Assembly (NCBI GenBank): GCA_034401135.1
Contig: JAWZSP010000008.1
Coordinates: 310,001-374,000, forward strand
DNA from: Volutella citrinella
Taxonomy: Eukaryota > Ascomycota > Sordariomycetes > Hypocreales > Nectriaceae
Length of the DNA: 64,000 nucleotides
Direction of reading: 5' to 3'
Numbering within the stretch: the first letter of the stretch is position 1; each line of letters begins with the position of its first letter. The notes under the pieces were generated by a model that searched no databases, was not told where the DNA came from, and saw nothing but the letters and a program-made list of their open reading frames with translations. This document shows positions 35,373-46,652 of the stretch, piece after piece. The position numbers were made by a program, and so were the translations under genes.

Positions 35373-37461
35373 ATGAACCCCCTGCCGGCTCTTGGGAAAC
35401 GGAAGCGCCCCTGTGAGCCCTGCGCGCAGAGGAGTCTGCACTGCGATGGCGCCGAGGCTTCATCCTGCCACAACTGTGTGGCCGCTGGCATAGGTACGCA
35501 TCGCCACTGGTAACCGGGGATCAACTCTGAGCTGACCCAGCGAAAGCTTGCCATGCCGCATCCGGGCCCGACAGCTCCCAGCCAATGCCCCGCCAATCGC
35601 CCATGAGCTGGGACAGGATCTGTAGGGACGAGTTCCTGGACCCCAACCTCTCACTGGCCCCTGTACCCCAGACGCAACCTGCAGCCACGTCACAGGTGAG
35701 CCGGGTGCAGTGGCAACCCTCGCCAACCTCGCAGAACATGGGCCGCTCGCCGCTATCAGAATCGCCCGGGGCCGGTAGACCCGGGAGCTCGGTGTCGTTT
35801 GGCCAGCGTGGCAGCTCCGACCACGGGTATGCCGAGGACGAGACCGTGTCGGCGATTCTGTCGCGGTACATTAACCGAGGCCACGAGTCGCAGAACAACC
35901 CGGGCGTTTCGCCAAATGACATCCCCCTATCGACTGCGGCGTCCTTTTTCCGGACGTACTTTACCGTGATCCACCCGCAGTATCCGTTCCTGGATATGAA
36001 GCGCTGCACAGAGTACTACACAGAGTGGAAGAGATCACTTAACTCGGCGCCCTTGATCGGATGGCCATCATTCTTCGTCAACATGGTAAGTGCAAACAGG
36101 ATCCATCGCACTAGACGCCCCAAGTTTGCTCACGTGGGACAGATATTCGCCGTTGGGTCTCTGATAGAGTCCAGGACCGACAGCCACCCATATTCGAGAT
36201 ACCAGAATCTCAAGTCGCGAGCCCAGGCCGAACAGTCCATCATGGCGGATTCCACCTCTACGCCCCTCATCCGCCTGCAGGCCATGCTGCTGTCGGCCAT
36301 GTTTGCGCTGCATGCCGAAAGCACGTGGCGAATCGCGCACATCAGCGGGGCCATTATGAAGTTTGCGACGTTGCATCGCTTCCATCGTCTTAGAAGGGAC
36401 CCCAGCGACCCAACCAATCTCATGTCCATCCGGGTGTGGTCATGTGCCTATGTGTGAGTGTCTCGATCCCCGAAAGAAAAAGAAATTTCCCGCTCATGAG
36501 TATTGCAGCCTGGACAGGGCCGTCAGTTCGGCACTTGGGACGCCAGTCAGCTTGCCAGACATGTACATGTCCACGCCCCTGTACGAGTCCATGTCTGATG
36601 GCCAGAGCCCGCAGCCGTGGCTCATGGACTGCGACTCCAAAGACGAGCCCGTAAACTGTGATTTGAAGTCGTTTGCTCACATATGCAAGATACGATCCAT
36701 CCAATCCTTCTTCATGCACATGGTTGAGAAGGATGATTTGCAGGACACCGTCCCCCTCGAGCTGGAAATGCACATGCTGAAGGACTTGAGGAAATGGGAG
36801 GATGCAGATGCCATTGCAGAACACAGGTAGGCACACGTCGTCACCATGTAGTTGCAGTTACTGACGGAGACTGTGCCAGCATACAGAACAGTCATGGGTA
36901 TGAAAGCCCGCTTTGGCTCCAGCATATTGCCCATTTAACGAGGCTCTCCATCTGCTTCGTCAAGAAAGACAATATTTATTCTTCCATGGCCGATACCGCC
37001 TTGAACGCAAGTTGCGCGGCTTGCACTAGCTTTCGCGCTCTTCAAATGAAGAGACAAATCGCCCAGCCCTGGCTCGTGGTACGTCTGACCGCCACCCCAA
37101 AATCCGTGTTGCAGCTTGCTGACCAACGCAGGTAATATCGCAGTTCCGTGCTGCTGTTACGCTATGCTACATAGTCTGGGCTCGAGCGATTCCTTTCCCC
37201 AGGGAGGCCAATGACGCGCTCCGTGATTGCAGCGCCGTGCTTGCCATATTTGCCGACAGATTATTCAAGGCAGAGCACTACCGAGACTGCTTTGAGCTTC
37301 TGGCTGTCTCGATTCCACGTAGCCAGCCTCTGGGACAGCTGTCGGAGGAAACGATACGGAAAATGATACCCCTCGTAAGGAAGCTCGAAGAAACGGGCAT
37401 CCATCGTACTACATCACGAATGCTGTGGGAGATGTGTGGATTTACTACTTTCTCGCCCTGA
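35373..37461 (+). CDS. Zn2Cys6 transcription factor with fungal-specific TF domain (TF1)
   Basis: Six exons: 35373-35493, 35541-36085, 36143-36453, 36509-36826, 36880-37078 and 37132-37461; introns 47-57 nt; 607 residues. The N-terminal binuclear zinc cluster has six Cys at 14, 17, 24, 32, 35 and 44 (x2, x6, x7, x2, x8), with a basic KRKR just before; the sixth Cys is only reached through the first intron. The middle-homology region starts near 175 (LSRYINRGHE, FFRTYFTVIHPQYPFLD) and includes HAESTWRIAHISGAIMKFATLHRFHRLRR. Likely a pathway-specific activator of the adjoining amine/amino-acid genes. TCCGAT lies 176 bases before its ATG. Closely related to TF2 at 49031-51529. Confidence 0.94.
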
Positions 37462-37611
37462 AAGTGGTTCTATTTTGTCTATTTACTTAAATCCCGCGCT
37501 GGAGGTATATTGCCAGCATGAGCTGCCCTCAGAGGCCTGTATCCTGAGTCAGGTAGCATGCGACTACTTTACCAGGTAAGGACGTATCTAGAGGGTGGAC
37601 GGATGGGCATC

Positions 37612-38129
37612 CTAGGATGGGTTAGCGAATGATTGCGTATATGAAACGTAGTGGATAGAGTCAATACGCACCGGAATAATAGTATACTTGTCAATCAAGA
37701 CGCTTCCATCAGCGTCTCTCCGGAAGTGCATCCTGGCAGCCCAGGTGAACGTGCTGGGTACGCCCTCCTTGGAGACGTTATTGCTCCTTCCGTGCAGCAT
37801 GACCTCTTCAGCTTCGGGGCCGAAGGGGAAGACGGCGTAGATGATGTGGTCGCGGCTCTGGACGACCTCCCACGACTTGGTCACGAGTTCCACAAGCTCT
37901 GTAGCATTGTTAGAACCTGCTGCAGTTGACGGGGGGACGATGACTTCTTACTGCCTCTGCCCTTGACGTTGGACGTGCCCTTCTTCAGCTCAGCATCTTC
38001 AGTAAAGTGCTGGCCCCAGACATCGAGGTCCTTGCTGTCGACGGCGGCGTACAGGGAGGCAATGTGAGCCTTGATTGCGGGATCAAGCACGCGGTCGTCG
38101 CTTTGAAAGGTCTTGGGGCTGGGTGCCAT
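37612..38129 (-). CDS. NTF2/SnoaL-like small protein
   Basis: Two exons, 38129-37952 and 37898-37612; 53-nt intron with TTCTAAC branch site; 154 residues, one SnoaL/NTF2-like cone domain. Motifs typical of the fold: an N-terminal helix pair (AIKAHIASLYAAVDSKDLDVWGQHFTEDAEL) and a WAARMHFRRDADGSVLIDKYTI beta strand pair near the C-terminus. Such proteins act as small isomerases/hydratases or as non-enzymatic binding domains. It converges on TF1 with about 150 bases between the stops. TCCGAT lies 148 bases upstream of the start. Confidence 0.87.
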
Positions 38130-39006
38130 CTTGATCGTATTGCTTGCGATAAACGTTGTCAATCAGGACCGTCGACTACGTGTGCAGATACAAATGGCGA
38201 GGATGGGCCAAGTGTTGGAAAGAAGTAAGAGAACTAGGGTTGGCTGCTATCGCCAGTTCTTCCAAGTCCGATGGGGCCACGCCATATCTGTGATAGCTAC
38301 ATGATACTATCAACAGGATTCGGCCAGAAGAGTCCGAGTCTCAGCTGTAGCGCAGACCGGGATGATGTGGCGGACATCGGAGGGGCGGACGGACGAGGGG
38401 GAGGCCGTGGGGCTTCTCCCTAGTCTCCCCGTCGGCCTCGACACCCCGATGGCCCTTCGGGGGCGACGCTGCGGGGCCCGACCGCCCGTTTCACGTGGCG
38501 TGATGCTGTCAATGATTAGACCCGCTCACCGGCAGGCATGAGCAAGGTAATGGATCGCGGCGAGCGGGGAACCGAATGGCCTCGCCGCGGAACCCTGGCC
38601 GATGAGCAGATGGGCGCGCACCTCAGCTGACATGTCATTCCGGGGGAGGGGACGCTAATGCCCCTATTTCGCGGGGTAAGCGAGGCTTTCCAAGGCGTCG
38701 GTGTGCATGTTTGCCACGGTATGCATGGTTTGGATGTGGAGGTGGATGCGAGTTGACGCAATACGCAAAGTTCTGAAGGCGCAGCTATCTGCACATCTCA
38801 TCGTAGTTGGAGTGTTGTGGTCTAGTTCAACTCGTGAATCTACTATCTAGGAACTCGGAAGGTCTCAAGAAATGCGATATTGGATACAAAGCGAGACATA
38901 TGGTTGTACGACGTTATGGTCAAATTACTAGCTCCTAATTATCCAACAAACGAACCCCCTTCCCAAGATAGACTACAGTAATGTTTGAGTACAGAACTCT
39001 TGCTGG
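38130..39006. other. Intergenic region with a GC-rich island
   Basis: Promoter of the NTF2-like gene and 3' flank of the permease. 38380-38500 is strongly GC-rich (CGGACGG, CCGTCGG, GGGGCCCGACCG runs), unlike its surroundings. No gene seen. Confidence 0.5.
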
Positions 39007-40803
39007 TTAACCGACAAGGACATTCTTGACCCTGTCAAACATGCTCTTGCGGGCCACTTCTTCATCCTGCTCACCAAGCCACTCCCTCTTTCCGCTTGTA
39101 ATGTCCGCTTCGGCCGGGTTGACGAATTTGGTTTCTAAGATGTGCGTTAGTGTCATGTTTCCCGGATCGCAGTAGCAGAAAATGAACTCACTGTGGTAAA
39201 ACTTCCATCCCACGTAGAGGATAATGAAGATGGGGATAACAAGATAGGCGAAGATGAACCCCTTCAGGTCGAAAGGCGTCAGCAGAGTCGTGTAGCCCGA
39301 GATAAAAACCAGGAAAATGTTGACTCCGAAGAGGATCCATGGCACATATGGATACCCCAACGACTTGAATGGAAGCGTAGAGACCTCCACGTTCTGAGCC
39401 TTCATTGCGGCGCGGAAGCGAATGTGCGTCAGGCCGATAAAGGCCCAGGCGATGTACGCGGCCGCTCCGGAGATGGACAGCAGATAGTTGAAGACATTTC
39501 CTGCATTCTCCGAGATATTCAGGAGAGAGATCAGGCCAAAGAGGTTGGTAAAGACAATGGCGTAGACCGGGACACCGTTCTTCGTCGTCTTGCCGAGGAT
39601 GGCTGGAGCACGCCCAGCCTTGGCCTGCGCAAAGATTGTGCGGCTTCCGATGTAGATTGCCGAGTTGATGGACGACAAGAGAGTGAAGATGATGACTGCG
39701 TTGATCAAGTTGCCGGCCCCAGCCCATCCAGCTTGGTTGAGCGCAATGGTGAAGGGGGAGGCAGCAGACTTGGATTTAGCGTTGAGCAGAGCATCCGAGT
39801 TTGAAGGCACAATGAGGCCGGTGAAGAACATCATTCCCACAAAGACAATCAAGATACGCCAGAATGTCTGCTTGAGGGCCTTGGGAATGTCTTTCTTTGG
39901 GTTACGCGACTCTCCGCCCGTGATGGCGACGGCCTCAGTGCCCGAGTACATGACGGCCGCCAGGACCAGGACCTTGCCGAAGCCGTTGATGCCGTTTGCA
40001 AAGGGACCGGGGTTGGCCCAGTAGCGGAACCCGATGTATTCGCCGCCGATGGCTCCCGTGTTGAGGAGGCTGTGAGATTTGTTAGAACAAGGACAAGCGA
40101 TTCAGAAAGGGGGTGGTTCTTACATTGCGACAATATACAGAACAATTGTCAGGCCAAACTTGAAACTGGCGAGCCAAAACTCCATCTCTCCGTATGCCAA
40201 CACTCCCAGCAGAGAGGTGCCCATGAAGAAGGTCCAGCAGATGAGAATCCACGCGTAGTTGGGTAGCTTGTCGGTCCAGAAGCTCAGAATCAGTGCGGCT
40301 CCGTTGTATTCGTTGGCCAAGATGGTTCCCTGAATCGCGGTTAGTAAACTGTTTCCGATTTGACAACGAAGAGGGCCCAGATGCAAGCAACTTACCCACA
40401 TGTACCAGTAGTTCCATCCCAGTGCAAATGAGAGAGCAGGATCGACGAAACGGCCAGCAAACTCGTTAAAGGCGCCAGTGGTGGGAAACATGGTGGCCAT
40501 CTCGCCCAAGGACTGGGTTACGAGGAAGACGTCGAGTCCAATGATGATGTATCCAATAAGAGAGCCCACGGGGCCCGAGTAGGTCAGCGCATAGCCCGTC
40601 GCATAAAAGGTTCCAGGTCCAATGACACCGCCGAGGGCAATCATCTGCAAGTGGCGGGACTTGAGGGCTCGCTTGACGCCATCATCAATGACGGCCGCGT
40701 TGCTGGTATCGCCAACCTTGCCGACATCGTAGTCGACATCAGTGGCCGCGGGTGCAATTTCTTTCTGGTCCATGTCGACTGTCTTTGCTTCGGTGGTGGA
40801 CAT
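39007..40803 (-). CDS. Amino acid/GABA-type permease
   Basis: Four exons: 40803-40396, 40329-40124, 40069-39192 and 39134-39007; introns 54-66 nt; 539 residues. A plasma-membrane symporter of the amino acid-polyamine-organocation superfamily. The hydrophilic N-terminus (about 45 residues) is followed by the family first helix (MIALGGVIGPGTFYATGYAL) and about 12 helices. The consensus YSGTEAVAITGGESRNPKKDIPKAL in the middle is the fungal amino acid permease signature. The C-terminal tail is short and charged. It lies between the NTF2-like and dehydrogenase genes and has TCCGAT 279 bases upstream. The exact substrate cannot be read from sequence. Confidence 0.94.
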
Positions 40804-41324
40804 GATGGAAGAGGATGGGGACTAGGATGGGGGAGACACATGCAGCCTCGATGGCCCCCTCTTAAGTCTTTTTTCTGGCACACGAGGCCAGGAATCTTGG
40901 TTTGCCGGGGATGAGGTTTGCAATCTGGAGAGCAATGGCGCTTGGAGTCTAGTCGGGACTGCCAGCCACGCCATGGAAGCAGCTAGCCCTGGATTGAGTT
41001 GCATGGCTCCCCCGAGTCCCCGCCTACTGCGCTCGCACCACTTGTTCCACTATGTGGAGACGCCCTGGCAGTCCGAAAAGGTCCGATGGCCAATCACGCC
41101 CGCAAGCCGTGGCCCGAAGACGCCGATGGGGCCTTTTCTTATCGGGCTCGTCGCCATGGTGCCAGCGGAGTGCGAGGGCCGATGGGTGGGTGTGCTGACG
41201 AGTCATGATGGGCAGAGATATCGCACGTCGATGGGCTACTGGGTGGCGGAGATACGAGAGAGTGTTTTGATAGAGGCAGTGTGAATGCGCAACGAAGCAT
41301 CAAACGACGACGACGGCTATCAAA
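40804..41324. promoter_or_regulatory. Permease promoter / dehydrogenase 3' flank
   Basis: No gene. Contains TCCGAT (41082-41087) next to a CCAAT box (GGCCAATCA), and several CGG/CCG triplets that Zn2Cys6 proteins commonly bind. Confidence 0.4.
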
Positions 41325-43133
41325 CTACAGACGACCCTGCAGCGCCATCGAGGCGGCCTTGGTTACGAGATACTCCTCCACGGCAACGTCTTTGCCTGCT
41401 TCCTTGCCGTAGCCCGACTCCTTCAATCCACCAAACGGCGACTCGGCACCGGTGATTGCGCCTAGAGTAGTTAGATTTTGTGGCTTGCGAAATGTTTAAT
41501 GTCTGCGTCCACGTACTGGTGTTGAGGCCAATCATGCCGGCCTCGAGTTCGTCGAGGAGTCGCCACGCGCGGTCGATATCCTTGGTGAAGACATATGAAG
41601 CCAGGCCCATCTACACATTTGTGTCAGCCAATCGCAAACAGAAACACGATTTTAGGAGACTTGCAGGCGTGTCGTTTGCAGCCGAGATGGCCTCGGTCTC
41701 GGACTCGAACCTGTATAGACTGAGAATCGGCGCAAAGGTCTCCTCCACCGTGATGCGCATCTCCTTGGTCGCGTCTGCAATGATTGTCGGGTAGAAGAAA
41801 AATCCAGTAGTGTCTGGGACCCTCTCTCCGCCCAGCAGGACTCGCGCACCGTGGCGCTTGGCATCCTCAACCTGGCCAAGGGCTCGGTCTAGACTCTGCG
41901 GAGTCGTCACGGGCCCGAGGGTTGATGTCGCGGAGCCGCCGTGGCCGACGACGAGCTTTGACGTCTTTTCTTTGACAATCTCGGCAAACCTATCATAGAC
42001 TGCGGCCTGGACGTAGACCCGGTTGGCACTAATACAGGCTTGTCCAGAGTTGCGCCACTTGAGGCCCATGAGCGCTGGATATTGGGTCAGTCAGGTCCAC
42101 GGCTGGTGGCTGGACATGCCAAGACTCACCGTCGGCAGCCTGGTTGAGATCGGCATCGTCGAACACGATAAAGGGGCAGTTGCCTCCGAGCTCAAGCGTC
42201 ACCTTCTTCAATCCATCGGAGCAGATCCTAGCGACCAGCTTTCCCACTCTCGTCTGTGTGGCCATATCAGCAGATGCAGCGTATCGAGGGGACGCAGACT
42301 TACAGATCCAGTAAACGTCACCTTCTTGACCAAGGGATGGCGGCACAGGCCTTCACTGAGAGCCGGGGTATTCTCCAGACTGGTTGTCAGGACGTTGAGG
42401 ACACCCTTGTCGAATCCGGCCTCCTCGGCAAGCGCTGCCAGTGCGAGCACCGACAGAGGCGTCTCCGGGGATGGCTTGATGACCATGGTGCATCCAGCCG
42501 CAAGAGCAGCTCCTGCTTTGCGGACGACCATGCTATCATGTTCAGTTGTGATCCAGAGCATAGAGCGGTGCATGCACTCACGCGATGGGAAAGTTCCACG
42601 GAACCAGGGCAGCGACAACGCCAATCGGCTGCTTAATGGTGAGAACTTTTTTGCCTGGTGTCGCAGAGTCAAACAGGGTTCCCTGGATGCGGTCCGCCTC
42701 GCCTGCAAACCACCAGGACGAGTTGATGGCATAGTCAATCTCGCCCAACGACTCTGCTACCGGCTTGCCTGTCTCGTATGTGATGATGGCGGCCAGGTCC
42801 TGCTTGTTCTCCTGGATGAGCGTACTCCATCTCATCAGGCGCTGAGACCGAACACGAGGGCTGACTTTCCGGTAGGAGAGGAACGCCTTGTGGGCGGCCT
42901 GCACCGCTTGGTCGACGTCGCTGGCCTCGTTGTCTGGAGCTGATGCCCATTCCTTGCCAGTGCCAGGGTCTACGACGCCGAAGCGTTTGCCTGATGCTGC
43001 TTCAACCCAGTCGCCACCAATATAGGACTGGTCCTTGAATATTGATGCGCGCAGCATCTAAGTGTATCCATGTCAACGGATATAGAGACGTTTGGGCAGC
43101 ATCGCATACCTGAAATGGCAGTTGAGGCGACAT
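41325..43133 (-). CDS. NAD(P)-dependent succinate-semialdehyde dehydrogenase-type ALDH
   Basis: Seven exons: 43133-43110, 43057-42582, 42532-42304, 42253-42130, 42074-41665, 41610-41517 and 41461-41325; 497 residues. The first exon codes for only eight residues (MSPQLPFQ). Features: PWNFPIA, FTGSTRVGKL (NAD loop), catalytic Glu in LELGGN and catalytic Cys in [10 protein letters not shown]. Family length is about 490-530. It oxidises succinate semialdehyde or a related amino-aldehyde to the acid, usually cytosolic or mitochondrial; no strong targeting peptide is seen. The fifth intron has a GC donor (CCT|GCAAGT) and a normal AG acceptor. The gene is divergent from the aminotransferase, with 435 bases between ATGs. 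Confidence 0.95.
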
Positions 43134-43568
43134 GATGGTCAAATTGAACTGTTGATCTTGCTGGGACTGTTGTAAATGAGCGAGTCTAGTCGTTGAGAGT
43201 GCAACGAAACGATAGACCCAAGTCGTGATCAGACAGCAATATGAAGCACAAGCATCCAGCGGGATATGCAAATCGGTGGATCTGCCAACGCAGACTGCCG
43301 CTGCGATCCAGCCACGGCTCCGAATGCGGGGCAATACATCGGAGTCGGCACCCGAAGGCTAATGCCGCATCCATGTGCTAGCCTGTATCTTGATCTTGAT
43401 CGCATGTGGACCCCGAAGGCTACACCCAGCATTCCAGGAGGAATGATGGAATTATGTCAGCATAAAAGGGAACATGCATCACTGGCTGGACGACGTGGTG
43501 CCTCAGATAGTCCAACTCGCAGTCACGCCTCGATATACGACCTAATACGACCTATTCCCAATCCAACC
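43134..43568. promoter_or_regulatory. Bidirectional promoter, dehydrogenase and aminotransferase
   Basis: 435 bases between two divergent ATGs. Contains ATCGGA (TCCGAT on the other strand) at 43338-43343, several CGG triplets, and a CATAAAAG element about 110 bases before the aminotransferase start. Shared regulation is inferred from the spacing. Confidence 0.45.
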
Positions 43569-45153
43569 ATGACCTCCAACCTGCCCAACGGAAAGCAGAT
43601 CAATCTGCAGCTAGGATGGCCCTCGCCGTCGCTGTTCCCGTCTGCGAGCCTCAACGCGGGCGCCAATGCCGTCCTCACAGACTTCGACTCGGCCACTGCA
43701 GCTCTCGTTTACGGTCCAAGCCAAGGATCGGTTCCGCTGAGGAAGCAGATGGCTAAATGGCTGGGTGGAATGTATCACAATGATCCTGCAGCCATTTCCG
43801 ATGACAGGATATGCATCGCAGCTGGCGCGTCACAGAACCTGGCCAACACACTGCTTCGGTTCACAGAGCCTGGGTACACGAGGCGCATCTGGATGGTTGA
43901 GCCGACATACTTTCTGGCGTGCCCCGTCCTCGAAGACTGCGGGTTCGCTGGAAGACTGCGCGGTGTTCCCGAGGATGACGAGGGAATCGACCTGGAATTC
44001 TTGAGGTCCTCGCTCGCTGAGGTCGACGCTGAGCACAAGGCAAAGAATGGGCCAGAAAGCCCACAGACAAAGACACCTGCAACGGGATACGGCAAGATTT
44101 ACAAGCACGTCATTTATGTGGTGCCGACGTTTTCGAACCCAAGCGGAAAGACAATGTCGCTGCAGCACCGACACGATCTCGTGCGTCTTGCGATGGAATA
44201 CGATGCTCTGGTCATTTCCGACGACGTCTACGACTTTCTCTGTTGGCCCGAGGACAAGGACACGGCCGTTGATGCAGGCAGTATTCGCCTGCCACCGCGG
44301 CTGGTAGACATCAACCGCGAGCTTGACCCGGAAAGCAAATGGGGAAACACGATGAGCAACGGGTCTTTTTCCAAGATCATTGCTCCCGGCACGAGAGTGT
44401 CGTGGGCTGAGGCGACGCCAGCCTTTGCCACATTTCTGGCCAAGACGTAAGTCCTAAGTCGGCAGAAGGGTTTTCGGCACCTCCTCGTTCTCGGCCCCCC
44501 TGCAAAAAGCACTCTCGGGTTAGGGTTAGACTGTACAACCCTAACCCTATACTAAAAAAGACAGCAGGCCGGGGGTCCGTGAAACCCCTCCGCCAACATA
44601 TTTGCCAGGCGAGGAACAGAGATAGATACTAATAGTGACTGACAGGGGCGCATCCATTTCTGGCGGAAATCCTGCCCAAGCCATGTCGACGTTTGTGGAG
44701 AAGATGCTCTCATCCGGAGCCCTCGAGGCCCACATACAGAAGAAGCTGATTCCCTGCTACTCGGCTCGGTACTTTGCCATGGTCAGCGCCATCAAGGAGT
44801 TTCTTGAGCCTATTGGTGTGCGGATTGAGACCGGCAAGCCGTATTCTTCGGTGTATCTCGACGCGAGTGGCAAGCAGATCCCGCTCCGAACGGCCGGCGG
44901 CTTCTTCCTCTGCATCAAGCTACCCGAGAGATTCACCGACGTACCAGGACTGGCCAAGGCGGCCCTCGATGCTCATGAACTGAAGTTTGCGTACGGAAAG
45001 ATGTTTGAAGTGAAGGGCGATGCGGGTGGCAAGGAGAGATCTGATAAGAGTTTCGGTAGCACCATTCGACTGTGCTGGTCGTTTCATGAGGAGGAGGCCA
45101 TCGTGGAGGGCATCAAGCGGATGAGAGACCTCTTGATAGATTTCAGTACTTGA
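43569..45153 (+). CDS. Class I/II PLP aminotransferase (Aro8/YER152C-like)
   Basis: Two exons, 43569-44446 and 44646-45153; 461 residues. The intron is 199 nt, three to four times longer than its neighbours, and holds a telomere-like palindrome. Start MTSNLPNG chosen by position and context; the frame is open further upstream without homology. Motifs: LQLGWPSP and PSQGSVPLRKQM (N-terminal arm), VEPTYFL, YVVPTFSNPSGKTMS (Asn-Pro cofactor segment), ISDDVYDFL (Asp binding the pyridine nitrogen), and SNGSFSKIIAPGTRVSW with the PLP-binding Lys. It transfers the amino group of an amino acid to 2-oxoglutarate or another keto acid. It is not a class III GABA transaminase, which is relevant to pathway ideas. 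Confidence 0.94.
44517..44547. repeat. Interstitial telomere-like palindrome in an intron
   Basis: Two 11-base perfect complementary arms (44517-44527, GGGTTAGGGTT; 44537-44547, AACCCTAACCC) with a 9-base spacer, in the only intron of the aminotransferase. The arms are TTAGGG-type telomere repeats in head-to-head orientation, a configuration expected from joined telomere tracts or from a hairpin. Confidence 0.95.
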
Positions 45154-45225
45154 GTCTGATGTATAGGATTGGTATAGGATTGAAATGGGTGATTTAAAGT
45201 CTATGAATCTACCGTTCTCGAATTC

Positions 45226-46084
45226 TCAGTGCTCTAGAAAGAAGGCGATAATGACATCGGCCGCAATCGCTGCATCGTCTCCGTGGTCTGCAGAAACAAT
45301 CGCGTCCTTTGTAAACTCCTCATCCCACCCAACACGCTTGCTAACCAACTTGAGGCACTCCTTGGTGATGAACTGGTCAAACTCCGGGTGTCCCTGGTAC
45401 GTCAGAATTCTCTGCGGCCGGTAAATGCCCTGCACCCGACAGTGGGAAGTCGTGCCGACCATGTAAAGGTCATCGGGTAGGACACCATCCGGGAAAACGA
45501 CGTGATCGCCGTGCAGAAACTGAAGCTTCAAGGATTTGGATAGGAGGAGGTCCGGGAACATGGCGGCGAATCTGTCGTCGAGTGCCACGTCTTGAACGCC
45601 GAGCTCCCATCCAGATGCATCCTTCTCGACCACGACGCCCTGGTCATGGAAAAGGGCCTGGCAGATGACCTGGTGACCGAAGCACGAGCCGTATAGTTTG
45701 ATTGAAGGATGGTTGAGATACACATCTAGCCTGTCAGCCTGGGTCAATTTCTAGTAGTAGTACCGTGGCAGGCAGACCTTGGATAAACTTGTTCAAGGCG
45801 TGGATCCAGTCGAGGTCCTGGTATGCACCGTTTGGAGATCCGCTGACAATAATGGCATGGATACCATCCAGGTTATCGGGATACACTTGGTTCACCGTGT
45901 CCCACCCGGTGATGTCGAGCTTGAGGTTCGGGTATGCCGGGGACCCTTGGCGGACTCGCTCCACCGCCGGCTGCAACAGCGATGCAAAGATGTCATGATA
46001 GTGGCCCTTTTCCTTTTGGATGCTCGGCGCAGTGTACCCGCAGTTGAGCACTGCGACAGAGAGGACCTGTTGAGCGACAGTCAT
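45226..46084 (-). CDS. Class I glutamine amidotransferase-like protein
   Basis: Two exons, 46084-45778 and 45725-45226; 52-nt intron; 268 residues. GATase1-type hydrolase domain: oxyanion strand IIVSGSPNGAY, nucleophile Cys117 in YGSCFGHQ, and catalytic His in the YQGHPEFD motif. Stand-alone members release ammonia from glutamine or hydrolyse gamma-glutamyl amides; gamma-glutamyl-GABA hydrolase of the bacterial putrescine pathway has this fold. No synthase partner is fused. Divergent from the copper amine oxidase with 568 bases between starts. Confidence 0.92.
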
Positions 46085-46652
46085 TTCGTCTGCAATGTGT
46101 CGGCGTGGGGGGGAGAGCGAGAGCAGTCACACTGATGAATCACATCCCCCAGCAAATGTCTGAGTAATATGAGGACGACTCGACCGGCTATTGAACGCTC
46201 CCCTGTGCCGGCACCGACCCGGCCGATACAACGGCTCGAAGCTCCGATGTAGGCGCCCTCGGGCAGCATGCAGGGCCGCTGGCGTCTATGGCGCAAAACC
46301 CCCATGTCCGGGAATCACAATTGCCGGCGGGATGTGATGGCAGCAAGATGGGGTGCAGGCCGGCTCGTCTGTGACCCACTCCAGGCTCGTGCCGTGTCGC
46401 CCAGTGCTCCCTCGCTGCGCCAATCGCTGGTTCTTCGGTCCGCATCGGGCGCTATGAGTCCGATAGAGGGGCGGCTCGGACATGTCCAGTCTCGCGGCCT
46501 GCCAACCGGATGGAAGCGATAACCTCACATATTTATACCCGCTGCTGGGAAATCCATCATTTCTGGTCTTCATCTCTGCACAATCAAGCCGGTACCTTCT
46601 GTTCATCGCCACATTCACACATCTCTGACAAAACCGCCCCTGCAGAGCGACA
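46085..46652. promoter_or_regulatory. Bidirectional promoter, amidotransferase and amine oxidase
   Basis: 568 bases between divergent ATGs. TCCGAT occurs twice (46243-46248 and 46459-46464). Many CGG/CCG triplets are present. TATTTATA at 46531-46538 is about 115 bases before the amine oxidase ATG. Confidence 0.5.

Noticed and set aside
43266..43568. N-terminal extension of the aminotransferase (frame open upstream of 43569)
   Set aside because: The extension has no homology to the family, lies in the divergent promoter and contains the TATA-like element; the ATG at 43569 has good context and the family N-terminal arm begins there.
44517..44547. Chromosome end or native telomere
   Set aside because: It is a 31-base motif inside a gene, with coding sequence on both sides and more than 19 kb of normal genes downstream.
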